From positions 1 through 20,499 of the forward strand of contig JAWQRM010000678.1 of assembly GCA_033557675.1 (NCBI GenBank): 20,499 nt of DNA, in the 5' to 3' direction. The notes beneath the pieces were generated by a model. That model was not told the DNA's origin and made no database searches. It saw only the letters and a program-made list of their open reading frames with translations. Positions 9,537 through 18,401 of this stretch are shown here, in pieces. The position numbers were made by a program, and so were the translations under genes. Every line of letters starts with the position of its first letter. Position 1 is the stretch's first letter. The DNA comes from Coptodactyla brooksi (taxonomy: Eukaryota; Arthropoda; Insecta; Coleoptera; Scarabaeidae).

Positions 9537-9548
9537 GTACCGCGGTAC
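9537..9548. repeat. Perfect palindrome GTACCGCGGTAC
   Basis: A 12-bp perfect palindrome with a CCGCGG core in a very AT-rich stretch. It is preceded by two copies of a taagataaaat-gataaaa block (9478-9497 and 9516-9536). It could be a dimeric binding site; nothing shows this directly. Confidence 0.5.
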
Positions 9549-9675
9549 ATATTTTTTATAATTAAACCAAAAATATTCATTTTTTATCTAAAAAATGTTG
9601 AAACGATTACCTAAAATCGTGAAATTTAACAAAAAGTTCAGGCGTTATAAAATATCACCCATATTTTTACGAAAG

Positions 9676-9893
9676 CAAATTTTGTTGTGCGCATTCATGA
9701 TTATTTTTGAATACGTATCTTTGATATAGGTACACAATAATATGTTGTTTACTATAGAGTGACAGATAACATTTAACAGTGGCAAAGCTGACTAACCAAC
9801 ATCGCATGAGCAAAATATTACTACCTTAAAATGGTAGTAAAACATCAAATTAAATGCTAAAAGTGATCTACGACATACTTCAAGAATAAATCA
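9676..9893 (+). repeat. Intronic duplication, copy B
   Basis: This matches copy A at 9107-9290 through the blocks caaattttgttgtgcgc, tatagagtgacagataacat, catttaacagtggca and aaaacatcaaattaa. It carries an extra piece of about 30 bp (near 9808-9838) containing the small inverted repeat actacc/ggtagt. Both copies are clearly diverged, so the duplication is old. Confidence 0.8.
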
Positions 9894-10057
9894 AACGTAC
9901 CAACTATTTTAAATTGTGACATATATCATTGGTAAAGAGGTATTGGATATTTTTAGAAACAAAGTCGTTCAATTATTTAAATATTTACATATATTTAGAT
10001 AGTTAAAATAAATTAAAATTATTAAAATAAAGTTAAATTAAATTAAAATTTCATATA

Positions 10058-11860
10058 GGTTGTTATCGCTTATTGTTGAGATAATATTGCTATAATATAT
10101 TCTTTACAATTTTTTAGACTACGTTGCATTTCTGTTCTAGACAAAATAAGAAATATATACCATACAAAAATAACTTTAATAAGTGTTTAGTAAAAAATGT
10201 TAGAATTTTAGTGGTTGAAACGATTAATTTTATCTGCATTATTGTTTCTTAAAATAAAATTAACTACATAGTAAAAAAGCATGTTATACAATTTGTTTGT
10301 TTTATATTTCTTTAGCATTATAATCAATACTGTATTGAAAAAAAAATATTTATAATATTTACACAATAATTTGATAAGATTCGAATGACTTCTTAAAAAT
10401 TAAATTTTGATGAAAATATTTTAATAGCATTTGAATAATTAAATAACCTGATAAAAGTTTCTCAATTGACGAAATTTTGATCGTAATATAGAAGGCTTGT
10501 AAAAAAGTGACAATTATTTCGCTATAACAATATGATAAAGAAAACAAATGGATATGATGCCTGAGTTATCTTACATATTTCGCATATAAAAGATAATGTT
10601 AAAGAAAAAATTCAGTACGAAATTTTTATAAAACACGTTAGCTAAAATTTGTACTAAATCTCGATAAAAAGAATCATTTCTTTTATTTTCTAAAAGACAT
10701 TTTTGAACATTCCTTTCCCGTATTTTATTAAAATATAATGGTGTTGGGTTTCCCTCCTGTCCAGGCGAACGAATTTGGTTTTTGTATTTGCGACGTGTTT
10801 TGTCTTTACAAAATGTTATTACAGAATACAAAAACCAAATTCGTTCATCAGAATAGAATGGAAACCCAACGACATTAAGACGATAATTTAAAAACAGCTT
10901 TGAAAAGGGAAATTATTAAATTTAAATTTTCAATTTCGAACTGTATGTAGCCCCATAGGTTCTGGAAAACAAAATTACGTATATTTTTTAATAAATTAAT
11001 AATTTTAATAGTTTAAATCAAAAGCCTGTTGACGTAAGAATTTAAATTTTAGTAAAATTTTCTCAATTTCTTTTCACATAGTTATAAAACTAACAACTAA
11101 AAAGGTAACTTGAGGGATTGGAAATGATGACATGTTGGTTCATACTAACATACTAAGAATATTTCTATTCGTTGCTAGACGTGTATAAAATTTTTCGCTT
11201 TGCATTGTTAGATACCATTTAAATTTTGCTATTTCCATTTAGTTTTAAAACAAAAAAGTTATTGGTAATCAATAAAAAAATAATTAAATATTGAGATCAA
11301 CTTTTAGTGTTAGAATAATAATAAATTGTTTATCGCTCGTTGCTATTCGTATTTATCCGTTAAGAAAAAATTGCTCTAACATACTGTGTAGAAATTTGTA
11401 GACCACGTGAAATAAAAATAACTTAAATTTTTAATAAATGTTAAAAAAGTAATATCAAAAAGGTAAAAAGGTTTAAGATAAATTCACGTAAAATTTATTT
11501 TGGAGATTTTTCTAATTTTTCACACCCCTTTCTATTTAATAAAAATTGTCAACATTTAACTCCACCCTGGTTTTTCTTTGAGATAACCTTAAATACATAG
11601 TAAAAAGTAATTACAGTCTTAAAGGAGTAATATTTAAGATAAAATTATGCAAAATTTCGTTCGTAGATTTTTTAATTTGCCACACTCCACTGATTTTAAA
11701 AGGTTTGGGCATTTGGATAATTTTGTATAGTTAAAGTAACTGTAAATTTAGTATAGTTTGTTATTGGTTAAGATAAAACTGCTGTAACACATTCACTATC
11801 ACTTTTTACACCAGGCAGAACTTGCAAAATTATTTCTAGATAAAATAAGAAATATATATT
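10058..11860 (+). repeat. Diverged repeated blocks in intron 1
   Basis: Several blocks recur in the same orientation. Block 10058-10160 (ggttgttatcgc ... ctagacaaaataagaaatatata) resembles 11756-11858 (gtttgttattgg ... ctagataaaataagaaatatata). Block 11461-11530 (taagataaattcacgtaaaa ... gattttt ... cacacccc) resembles 11634-11690 (taagataaaattatgcaaaa ... gatttttt ... cacactcc). They look like old copies of one AT-rich non-coding unit. No gene is visible across this 1.8 kb. Confidence 0.55.
10743..10870. mobile_element. 128-bp foldback (long inverted repeat)
   Basis: The outer arms gttgggtttcc (10743-10753) and ggaaacccaac (10860-10870) pair perfectly over 11 bp. The inner arms 10767-10788 and 10825-10846 pair perfectly over 22 bp. 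Between outer and inner arms is a symmetric 13-by-13 internal loop, and the terminal loop is 36 nt. The two sides of the internal loop are still about half identical when aligned, mostly differing by transitions, so this probably began as one 46-bp perfect inverted repeat. A foldback MITE is the simplest reading; a long intronic hairpin precursor is another. Confidence 0.8.
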
Positions 11861-12379
11861 ACTTAAAACCTCTGCCCTGAAATGTTGTAACAAATTTTAC
11901 TGTAAAGCATTGCTGCCTTGTGAAATCAGTTTATGTCTTTATGTAATATTTAAAAGATTTTGCTGCAACTATTTAAAAAAGGCATATTGAGTTTGTTATA
12001 ATTGTACTTTGGCTGAATAATTAAGCGAATGCATCTAATACGTTTTCGTTAACTGTTTCTAAGTATCCACTTACAAAATGTAATTTTATAGCAAGCCACC
12101 ACATAATTACGTTAATTTCGGTATTAAACTCGAAAGACTGTGCGCTTTAGTTAACGTTGTTTGTACTGTAAACGGAAATGTATCAAATTACATACAGCGC
12201 TATTTCCGAATTAAATTAACTCGTAAATGTCTATATAAATGGTTTTGCGCTCAGTACTCATTGACACTATGATGAGCTTGGTAGTATATAAGTTAGGGGG
12301 CACTTAGTTTCCTGGGCTATATATTTAACCCCTTTACGAGTAGTAGAAATTATTTTTATAAATCCCATTTTACGATCCC

Positions 12380-12900
12380 TAATGGTGTCCCGACCGCAAA
12401 TGTATACGGGAGTAGAAAGGGAAGGAAAAAAGGAATATAACAACTTTTATACGACAGTATTTACGAGCACGTTAAAGCAAAGCGGCGCATCCTTAACCGT
12501 CTTTCGTAGTCGCCGTGCGTCGACTTAACGTTATACTAAAATTAAATCTCGTAGTGCCCGTTATTTTTTAACGGTCCGAAGGAACAGGCTAAGCTAATAT
12601 CGGTAGTCCGTATCAAAACGTTAAATAGCGCGTACTGGTCGAACGCGAAGAAAACTTTACGAGGCCTTAGATAATACGATCGTAAAGTCTCGCAGCATTT
12701 AAATCCTATCGCGTTTTAATCGATTTCCCGCGGAATGTCGGCGATATTCCCCTTATTTTAATTTTTTTTTGTAATTCGAATCGAGCGCGGGAAAATTCTA
12801 ATTTCATCGGTTATTTCGTTTAATTAAATAAATGCCGCCGCGGTGGCCATAAAAATCGAAAAACGTACTTACGTGAAAAATTAATAAAAATCCGTTTCGT
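12380..12900. other. CpG-rich non-coding island in hth intron 1
   Basis: Base composition rises in G+C and CpG relative to the AT-rich intron (for example gcggcgcatcc near 12482, cgatcgtaaagtctcgcagc near 12678, cccgcggaatgtcggcgat near 12727, gccgccgcggtggcc near 12833). It is interspersed with AT-rich homeodomain-like cores such as ttaatcgattt and tttaattaaat. There is no open frame worth calling and no transposon signature. It is a candidate intronic cis-regulatory element of hth; the composition is observed, the role inferred. Confidence 0.4.
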
Positions 12901-13034
12901 TATGGAGAACGATGCACTTCGTTTGTTTTATACTGTGTATGTTTAATTTTAATAAGAAATAAAAACGCACTGTAATGTTAATAATTTTAAAAGGAAACAA
13001 ACACCACGACAGTACAATAAAAATCTCTCCCTTC

Positions 13035-13169
13035 TTGTATTGTATAAAATTGCCCTGCGCAGTACTAATAAATCAACTGAATTAACTAAAACAAAAGACA
13101 AAAAGCCTTTTGTTTTTACTTATTCAGCTAGCTTTGTTAATACACTTAATGTGGCAATTTTATACAATA
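13035..13169. repeat. Nested inverted repeats (MITE-like)
   Basis: A 17-bp perfect inverted repeat, tattgtataaaattgcc (13038-13054), pairs with 13153-13169. Inside it a second one, aaaacaaaag (13088-13097), pairs with cttttgtttt (13107-13116). There is no coding sequence. It could be a small foldback element just outside the tandem array. Confidence 0.65.
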
Positions 13170-13269
13170 AATTGTAGTGTAAATTCGAGGATATAATTGC
13201 TTGCCTTATAAATATCTAACGTTCAACTAAATTTGTTACAATTTTTCAAAAATCACTTCAATTTAAAAA

Positions 13270-16200
13270 CTTCTTTGTTCTGAAACAATATGAACCAGCC
13301 TAGTTTTATTGTGGAGCTTTACTAAAGAAAAGGAATATTATTTTATTTAAACAATAATTATTTTTTACTGATAGTTTATCTTTTTAATTAAAAACAATGT
13401 TTAATCCGAAACAAAACGAAGAAAAATTTTATTGAGGATTTTTAATTAAAAAAAAAGTTACTTCCGAAACAATATGAAGACCAATAATTTTATTGCAGAG
13501 CTTTACTAAATAGATGGGGCATTATTTTATTTAAACTATATATAAACTTTTTTTACAAATATTTTGTCCTTTTAATTTAAAAAAATATTCGTTCCGAATA
13601 AGACGAAGAAAAATTTTTATTTGGGAACTTTACTAAATAGAAGAAATATTATTTTATTACTTCACTTAAACTAAAATTATCTTTCTCAGAATCAAACCAA
13701 AATAAATTTGATAAACTTTTTTTTGCAATACTTCATTTTCTTACAATATTTTATCCTTTTAATTTAAAAAATTGTTTGTTCCGAAACAATACGAAGACGA
13801 ATAATTTTATTGTGGAGCTTTACTAAATAGAAAGGACATTATTTTATTTAAACCAAACACAAACTTCTTTTACCTATATTTTATCCCATTAATTTAAAAG
13901 ATTGTTTGTTCCGGAACAAGATGAAGACGAATTTTATTGGGGAACTTTACCAAATAGAAGCAATATTATCTTATTATTATTTCATAATAATAAAATAATA
14001 TATATTTATATTTAAAAAATTCTTTGTTCCAAAACAGTATGAAGACGAATAATCTTTAATAGAAAACAAATATTTTATTCTTTTAATTTAAAACATTGTT
14101 TGTTCCGAAACAAGTTGAATAAAAATTTTATTGGGGAACTTTACCAAATAGAAGAAATATTATTTCATTTAAAATTAAAATTATCTTTCTCAAAATCAAA
14201 CCAAAACATTTATCTAACAAATAAGTTTGATAACTTCTTTTGCAATACTTCCTTGTTTTACAATATTTTATCCTTTTAATTTGTACCTTTCGGAACAAAC
14301 AATTAAAAAATTGTTATTCCGAAACAACATGCAGACGAATAACTTTCTTGAGGAACTTTACTGAATAGAGAAAATCTTATTTTATTATTGTTTCATTAAA
14401 TTAAAAGGGTTGTCACAAATAAATGTGACAATTCTTTTTAAAACACATCCTTTTACTTAAAAAAAAAGTTTCCCCGAAACAATATGAAGAACATTATTTT
14501 ATTCAAACATTGTTAAATTAAAAATTGTTTGTTCTGAAACGAGACGAAGAAAAATTTTATTGGAGACCTTCACTAAATAAAAGAAATATTATTTTATTAT
14601 TATTTCATTTAAACTAGAATTATCTTTCTTAGAATTAAACCAAAATATTTGTCCTCATATTTGATAACGTTTTACAAATATTTTATACTTTTAAGATACT
14701 TCTTTTATTTTATTTAGACCAAATTTTGATTTAGACCAAAATTGCTTTGTAATCAAACCAAAATATCTAACTTACAATTAAATATGCAGTAATTTTTGTA
14801 AAAATATTTTATCTTTTTAATTTAAAAGCTTGTTTATTCTGAAACAAGATAAAGACGAAGAGTTTTATTGGGGAATTTTACTAAATAGAAGTAACATTAT
14901 TTTATTTAAACCAAAATTGTTTGTCCTAGAATCAAACCAAATTTGTTACATTTATCTTTTTATTCCAAAGAATTGTTTATTCCGAAATAAGATGGCGAAG
15001 AATTTTACTAACGAAAGAGAACGTTATTTTATTTGCACCAAAATTGCCTACCTTAGAATCAAACCAAAATATCCATCTCACAGATAAATTTCATAGCTTT
15101 TTTATAAATATTTTGTTTGCAAAAAAATTGCTTGTTCCGAAACAAGATGAATTTTATTAAATGGGAGGAACATTATCTTATTCAGACCAAAATTGTCTTA
15201 AAATCAAACCAAAATCTTAGAATCAAATTGATAATAATTTTTAATAAGTATTTTATCTTTTTAATTTAAAAACTTGTTTGTTCCAAAGCAAGATGAAGAA
15301 GAAGGATTTTACAAAATAGAAGAAACATTATTTTATTTAAACTAAAATTGTTTGTCTAGAATCGAACCAAAACATCTATCTTGCAGATAAATTTGATAAG
15401 TAAATTAATTAAAAAAAATATTTGTTCCGAAATAAGATAAAGACGAAGAATTTTATTGGGGAACTTTACTAACGAGAAAGAATGTTATTTTATTTCCACG
15501 AAAATTGCCCACCTTAGAATTAAACGTCTTACAAATAAATTTTATAGTTGTTTTTATAAATATTTTGTTTAGAAAAAAATTGTTTGTTCCGAAATAAGAT
15601 GTAGACGAAAAATTTCATTGGGGAGTTTTATTAAATAAGAAGAATTAAACCAAAATCTTACACTTAAATTGATAATAATTTTTTAATAAGTATAAGTTTA
15701 TCTTTTTATTTTAAAAACTTGTTTGTTCTGAAGCAAGATGAAGAAGAAGAAAGTTGTCCGTCTAGAATCAAACCAAAATATCCATCTTACCGATAAATTT
15801 GGTAACTTTTTTTACAAACACTTTGTTAGGAGAAAAATTGTTTGTTCCGAAACAAGATGACGACGAAAAATTTTATTGGAGAATTTTATTAAACGGGAGG
15901 AACATTATTTTATTCAGACCAGAATTGTCTTGGAATCAAACCAAAATCTTACAATTAAACTGATAATATTTTTTTAATAAGTTCCGAAACAAGATGAATT
16001 TTACAAAATAGAAGGAATATTATTTTATTTAAACCAAAATTGTCTGTGTAGAATCAAACCAAACTATCCATCTTACAGATAAATTTGATAATCTTTTTTA
16101 CAAATATTTTGTTTGTAAAAAAAATGTTTGTTCCGAAACGAGATAAAGACGAAGAATTTTATTGGGGAGCTTTCTTAGAAAATAAAAACAGTTTTTCTTT

Positions 16201-16290
16201 ACTAAATAGAAGGAACACTATTTTATACAGACCGAAATTATCTTAGAATCAAACCAAAATCTTACAATTAAAAAATGTGTAATATTTTTT
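13270..16290 (+). repeat. Degenerate tandem array, unit about 144 bp, about 21 copies
   Basis: A unit recurs through 3 kb of hth intron 1. It runs: near-palindromic core ttgttccgaaacaa, then gatgaagacgaagaattt, tattggggaactttact, aaatagaaggaacatt, attttatttaaacc, gaatcaaaccaaaa, a gataaatttgataa block and an A/T-rich tail. The ttccgaaac core, with variants, starts at about 13278, 13404, 13462, 13592, 13779, 13909, 14027, 14103, 14317, 14472, 14532, 14837, 14980, 15135, 15281, 15425, 15587, 15726, 15845, 15982 and 16131. In the right half the spacing averages 144 bp (range 119 to 162). The left half is more rearranged, with short spacings and a gap of 305 bp. One core is present in inverted orientation (14288-14304). 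Copies are clearly diverged, so this is old. Small open frames here, such as 14830-15087, are repeat artefacts. Confidence 0.92.
14288..14324. repeat. Head-to-head core hairpin inside the array
   Basis: tttcggaacaaacaatt (14288-14304) faces aattgttattccgaaa (14309-14324), pairing with one missing base and one mismatch. It is the only place where the array core is inverted, suggesting a local inversion or fold-back synthesis during array growth. Confidence 0.7.
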
Positions 16291-16310
16291 TTTAATAATC
16301 AATTAATCGT

Positions 16311-16352
16311 TTTAATGGTTTACAGGCAGCTTTTTTATCGAGCCTTCATCAG
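16311..16352 (-). other. Second CTGATGA hairpin, at the array edge
   Basis: On the minus strand CTGATGA (16352-16346) is followed by AGGC/GCCT (16345-16342 with 16327-16324) and then GTAAAC in place of GAAAC. The layout resembles the hammerhead-like motif at 3393-3439 and other insect retroelement ends (TTCATCAG with a stem-loop and CGTTT). I see no flanking stem I, so it is weaker: a decayed relative or chance. Confidence 0.25.
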
Positions 16353-16359
16353 CAGCAAT

Positions 16360-17330
16360 ATTTTCTAAAATTGCACAAGAAAACTTAAATGCTAAACAAC
16401 ATTTCATTTTAATTTATGATAGTATTATGTTTAGCCTCACTATTTATTTTCTGCTACTTCAGCTTATGAAAGAAATACCTTTGGTTTGCTCCCTTGCACT
16501 TTAAATCACTGATCTAAAATAGAAAATTAACGCATGAACTGTTTATTTGTCTTCTGCTTTGGATTTTTTTTATTAAGCAATAAATAATAATTTGAATTAG
16601 ATTTTATTTGGCATTTTAATTTACCAAATGAAACCGAAGGTTTATTTTGCTTCCTCGTTTCGTATAGTGACTTCGCGAAACTTTTTGGCACTCCGGCTGT
16701 GTAATAACTAATGGTGGTCATAAATAAAATAAATAACAATTTTAAAATATATTACTATGTGGGCTTTTCCCCACGAAAAACCGTTGTAAATATTTAGATT
16801 TTCTCTTATTAACTCTTTTATCTGAGTTTATTGAAAATATAATACAGTATTTTTGCAAAATGTTTCATAGGGTATATAAAACTGGTTTTAGATTGTGGTG
16901 GCTTCTAGTGGATTCCCTTTAAAATTACAGTTATGTTAAATCCCCCAAAAATAAAAGTTTTGTAACTTTAGGTTTCGACAAAACCGCAATCGACCATTCC
17001 AAATTCGATTTTCCCTCCTTTCCTAGTCGGAAGCTATTCAGATCTGGTTCATAAAATTTCATGGCACACTAAAATGTGTGTGCGTACCGGTTGGGTACCC
17101 GATTATTCATGCAGAGGGCGCATCGCGTACAATTGAAATGACGGCGGTTGAAACCGTTTGGCGCTTTTTTTTTGGATATCCGACGGGAAATTCGTAATAT
17201 TTTGTAGTGAGTTAAAACAGGTACCTCTGGGACCTTTAATGTGTTTCTTTGCGAGGCGTTAATATTAATAGTTTCCAAAAAACTTTGATAGGATTAACCG
17301 TTGGTTATGGTTCACATTATGTCACTTAAC
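16360..17330. other. Intron 1 sequence between array and exon 1
   Basis: No gene recognised. It is mainly AT-rich; a moderately GC-rich patch at 17080-17180 (gtaccggttgggtaccc, gggcgcatcgcg, gacggcggttgaaaccg) marks the approach to the promoter island. Short open frames on the minus strand here have no family resemblance. Confidence 0.45.
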
Positions 17331-17467
17331 TAGTTGTAAAAAGATTTTGTAGCACTATACAGAGAAGAGAATGCACTGTTATTTTTTCGTTGCTCTGGGG
17401 TGGTTCTTGAAGGGTGCTCGTAGAATTGCGGCGATAGTCGACTCTGGATGATAATAAGTGAGTGTAC

Positions 17468-17482
17468 CCTTGGCTGAGCCAT
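17468..17482 (-). CDS. hth: homothorax coding exon 1 (start codon, MAQPR)
   Basis: ATG GCT CAG CCA AGG (17482-17468) encodes MAQPR, the conserved start of homothorax, and is followed by GT (17467-17466). Spliced to exon 2 it gives MAQPRYDDGIHPGYMDG, as expected for the family. In the same frame upstream there is TGA at 17536-17534 and no other ATG before 17482 (an apparent earlier start at 17521 is GTG), so the start is well fixed. The base at -3 is T and the base at +4 is G, a weak context. The donor GTACAC departs from GTAAGT at positions +4 to +6. The exon also carries the 5' untranslated region, whose upstream end I cannot place; no ATG occurs on the minus strand between 17482 and about 17730. 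Confidence 0.85.
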
Positions 17483-17708
17483 GAACGCTCTGCCCGATGT
17501 AGGGTATTCCGCCTGTGCCACCTTTAATTTCGTTCAGAAGGTCGTGAAAAACGATGGAAAACACACTGTCACAACTTAGCACACGCGATATTCGGGCCCG
17601 GGCCCAAAAAACCTTTATCACTCTCGGTCGCTGCACGGCCTCCCCGATTATTTCGCCAAAAACCAAAAGGTGTCGGTAACAGGGGGGAAAAAAAAGGTCA
17701 GGCGTCGC

Positions 17709-17716
17709 GTATATAC
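17709..17716. promoter_or_regulatory. TATA-like string gtatatac
   Basis: A palindromic TATATA core inside GC-rich DNA. If used for hth, transcription would start about 25-32 bases downstream on the minus strand, near 17680-17685, giving a leader of about 200 bases without ATG. No strong initiator is visible there, only a run of T and C. Confidence 0.2.
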
Positions 17717-17839
17717 AGAGTGTCTGTCACATCACACGCGCGTCACCACGTGCCTCTTGCACCTGGGGCTCGACTCCGTTCAATTCTTTTCTGATCGTGC
17801 GCGTGCAGAGGTCCTGCGCGGTCCGCAGTCTTCTGCCAA

Positions 17840-17849
17840 CTGTCAATCA
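17840..17849 (-). promoter_or_regulatory. Composite Exd-Hth (Pbx-Meis) binding site TGATTGACAG
   Basis: The plus strand reads CTGTCAATCA, so the minus strand, the direction of hth, reads TGATTGACAG. This is the canonical composite element for a Pbx/Extradenticle-Meis/Homothorax heterodimer: TGAT half plus TGACAG half. It lies 358 bp upstream of the start codon in the gene that encodes the Meis partner. The motif match is exact; in vivo use is inferred. Confidence 0.6.
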
Positions 17850-17915
17850 CTAGCGTCCGCGGGGGCAGAGTGGGGCACAGATGAATGATCTGTCAGCGTC
17901 GGGACACGCCCACCG

Positions 17916-18000
17916 GCCAATGGGAGCGAGGGGGGCGCGCGTGCGCGACCGGCCCATGCGTAGACGCGGCCCGCTGCGATGACAGGCCGTCAGTGCCAAT
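17916..18000 (+). promoter_or_regulatory. Two CCAAT boxes
   Basis: CCAAT occurs in ggccaatggg (about 17916-17921) and in gtgccaatcatgg (17996-18000), both on the plus strand and about 80 bp apart, beside a GC-rich tract. CCAAT boxes work in either orientation and are usual in CpG-rich promoters. Confidence 0.4.
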
Positions 18001-18160
18001 CATGGACGGACTGCGGCGTCGCGACGCGCTCTCCGCCGTCGGCCGGTCACCTGGGCTGTCTGATACCTTTTGTTTTTGGACGCGGGGTACGCGTCGCCGC
18101 CCACGGACGCCGAAAGGGGAGTTACGGCCGCGTCTGGATGTTATAAATCAAACGTAGGTC

Positions 18161-18401
18161 CGGGTATAAGGGATCCTATGTTAATAGTTCTCGTTTAAAA
18201 CGAAAACAAAAAAATCCGAATGCGAATTACGCTAGAAATATTTCTTTGCTAATTTCAAACCTTTTATTCAACATTTTATTGGGGTAATAATTATTTTAAT
18301 CAATTAAAAGGCTTTTTTGCCTCACATTTGTCAGAAATACTTTGCTAGATTAATAAATTTACTTGTAATTTTAATGTAACCTAATTATATGATAATAATA
18401 C
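18161..18401. other. AT-rich spacer upstream of the promoter
   Basis: Composition drops sharply from GC-rich to AT-rich at about 18165. No gene or repeat is recognised before the duplicated block starts at 18402. Confidence 0.5.

Larger units (their letters stand above)
8762..17467 (-). other. hth: homothorax intron 1 (8706 bp)
   Basis: On the minus strand the intron begins with a GT at 17467-17466 (GTACAC, a weak donor) and ends with CACAG at 8762. It separates the MAQPR codons from YDDG. I recall a tiny first coding exon (MAQR) and an intron at the same place in vertebrate Meis1, which supports this join. The intron holds duplicated AT-rich blocks, a foldback, a CpG-rich island and a 3-kb repeat array, all listed separately. 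Long introns are typical of hth. I found no further exon inside, though an alternative first exon cannot be excluded. Confidence 0.8.
17566..17985. promoter_or_regulatory. Cluster of five TGACAG (Hth/Meis) core sites
   Basis: TGACAG or its complement occurs at 17566-17571, 17724-17729, 17840-17845 (within the composite site), 17890-17895 and 17980-17985. Four are CTGTCA on the plus strand; the last is TGACAG. The 17724 copy reads TGATGTGACAG on the minus strand, a composite site with one extra base. A given 6-mer on both strands is expected about 0.2 times in 420 bp of even composition. Confidence 0.5.
17500..18160 (-). promoter_or_regulatory. hth: homothorax promoter / CpG-rich 5' region
   Basis: This is the most GC- and CpG-rich stretch in the window (for example gggggcgcgcgtgcgc near 17932, gcggcgtcgcgacgcgct near 18012, acgcgtcgccgcccacgg near 18089). 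It lies immediately upstream of the hth start codon and covers the leader and probably the transcription start. It contains two CCAAT boxes, a CACGTG E-box (17747-17752), a gtatatac TATA-like string and a cluster of Hth/Meis sites. Open frames on either strand reflect the GC content. The exact start site is not resolvable from sequence. Confidence 0.65.

Noticed and set aside
13278..16140. STAT sites in the array core (TTCCGAA)
   Set aside because: STAT sites need three bases between TTC and GAA; here there is only one, so the resemblance is superficial.
13270..16290. CRISPR-like array
   Set aside because: Repeats are long, diverged and without unique regular spacers, and the DNA is an insect intron; it is a degenerate tandem repeat.
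17469..17521. Extended N-terminus of hth starting at 17521 (MAQAEY...)
   Set aside because: The codon at 17521 is GTG, not ATG; the frame has TGA at 17536-17534 and its first ATG is 17482, the conserved MAQPR start.
17379..17666. 95-codon minus-strand frame across the hth leader
   Set aside because: It begins with TTG, overlaps the leader and the real start in another frame, and has no family resemblance.
17670..18157. Two plus-strand open frames in the CpG-rich island
   Set aside because: GC-rich DNA has few stop codons; the translations are Arg-rich and low complexity, and the region is better explained as the hth promoter.
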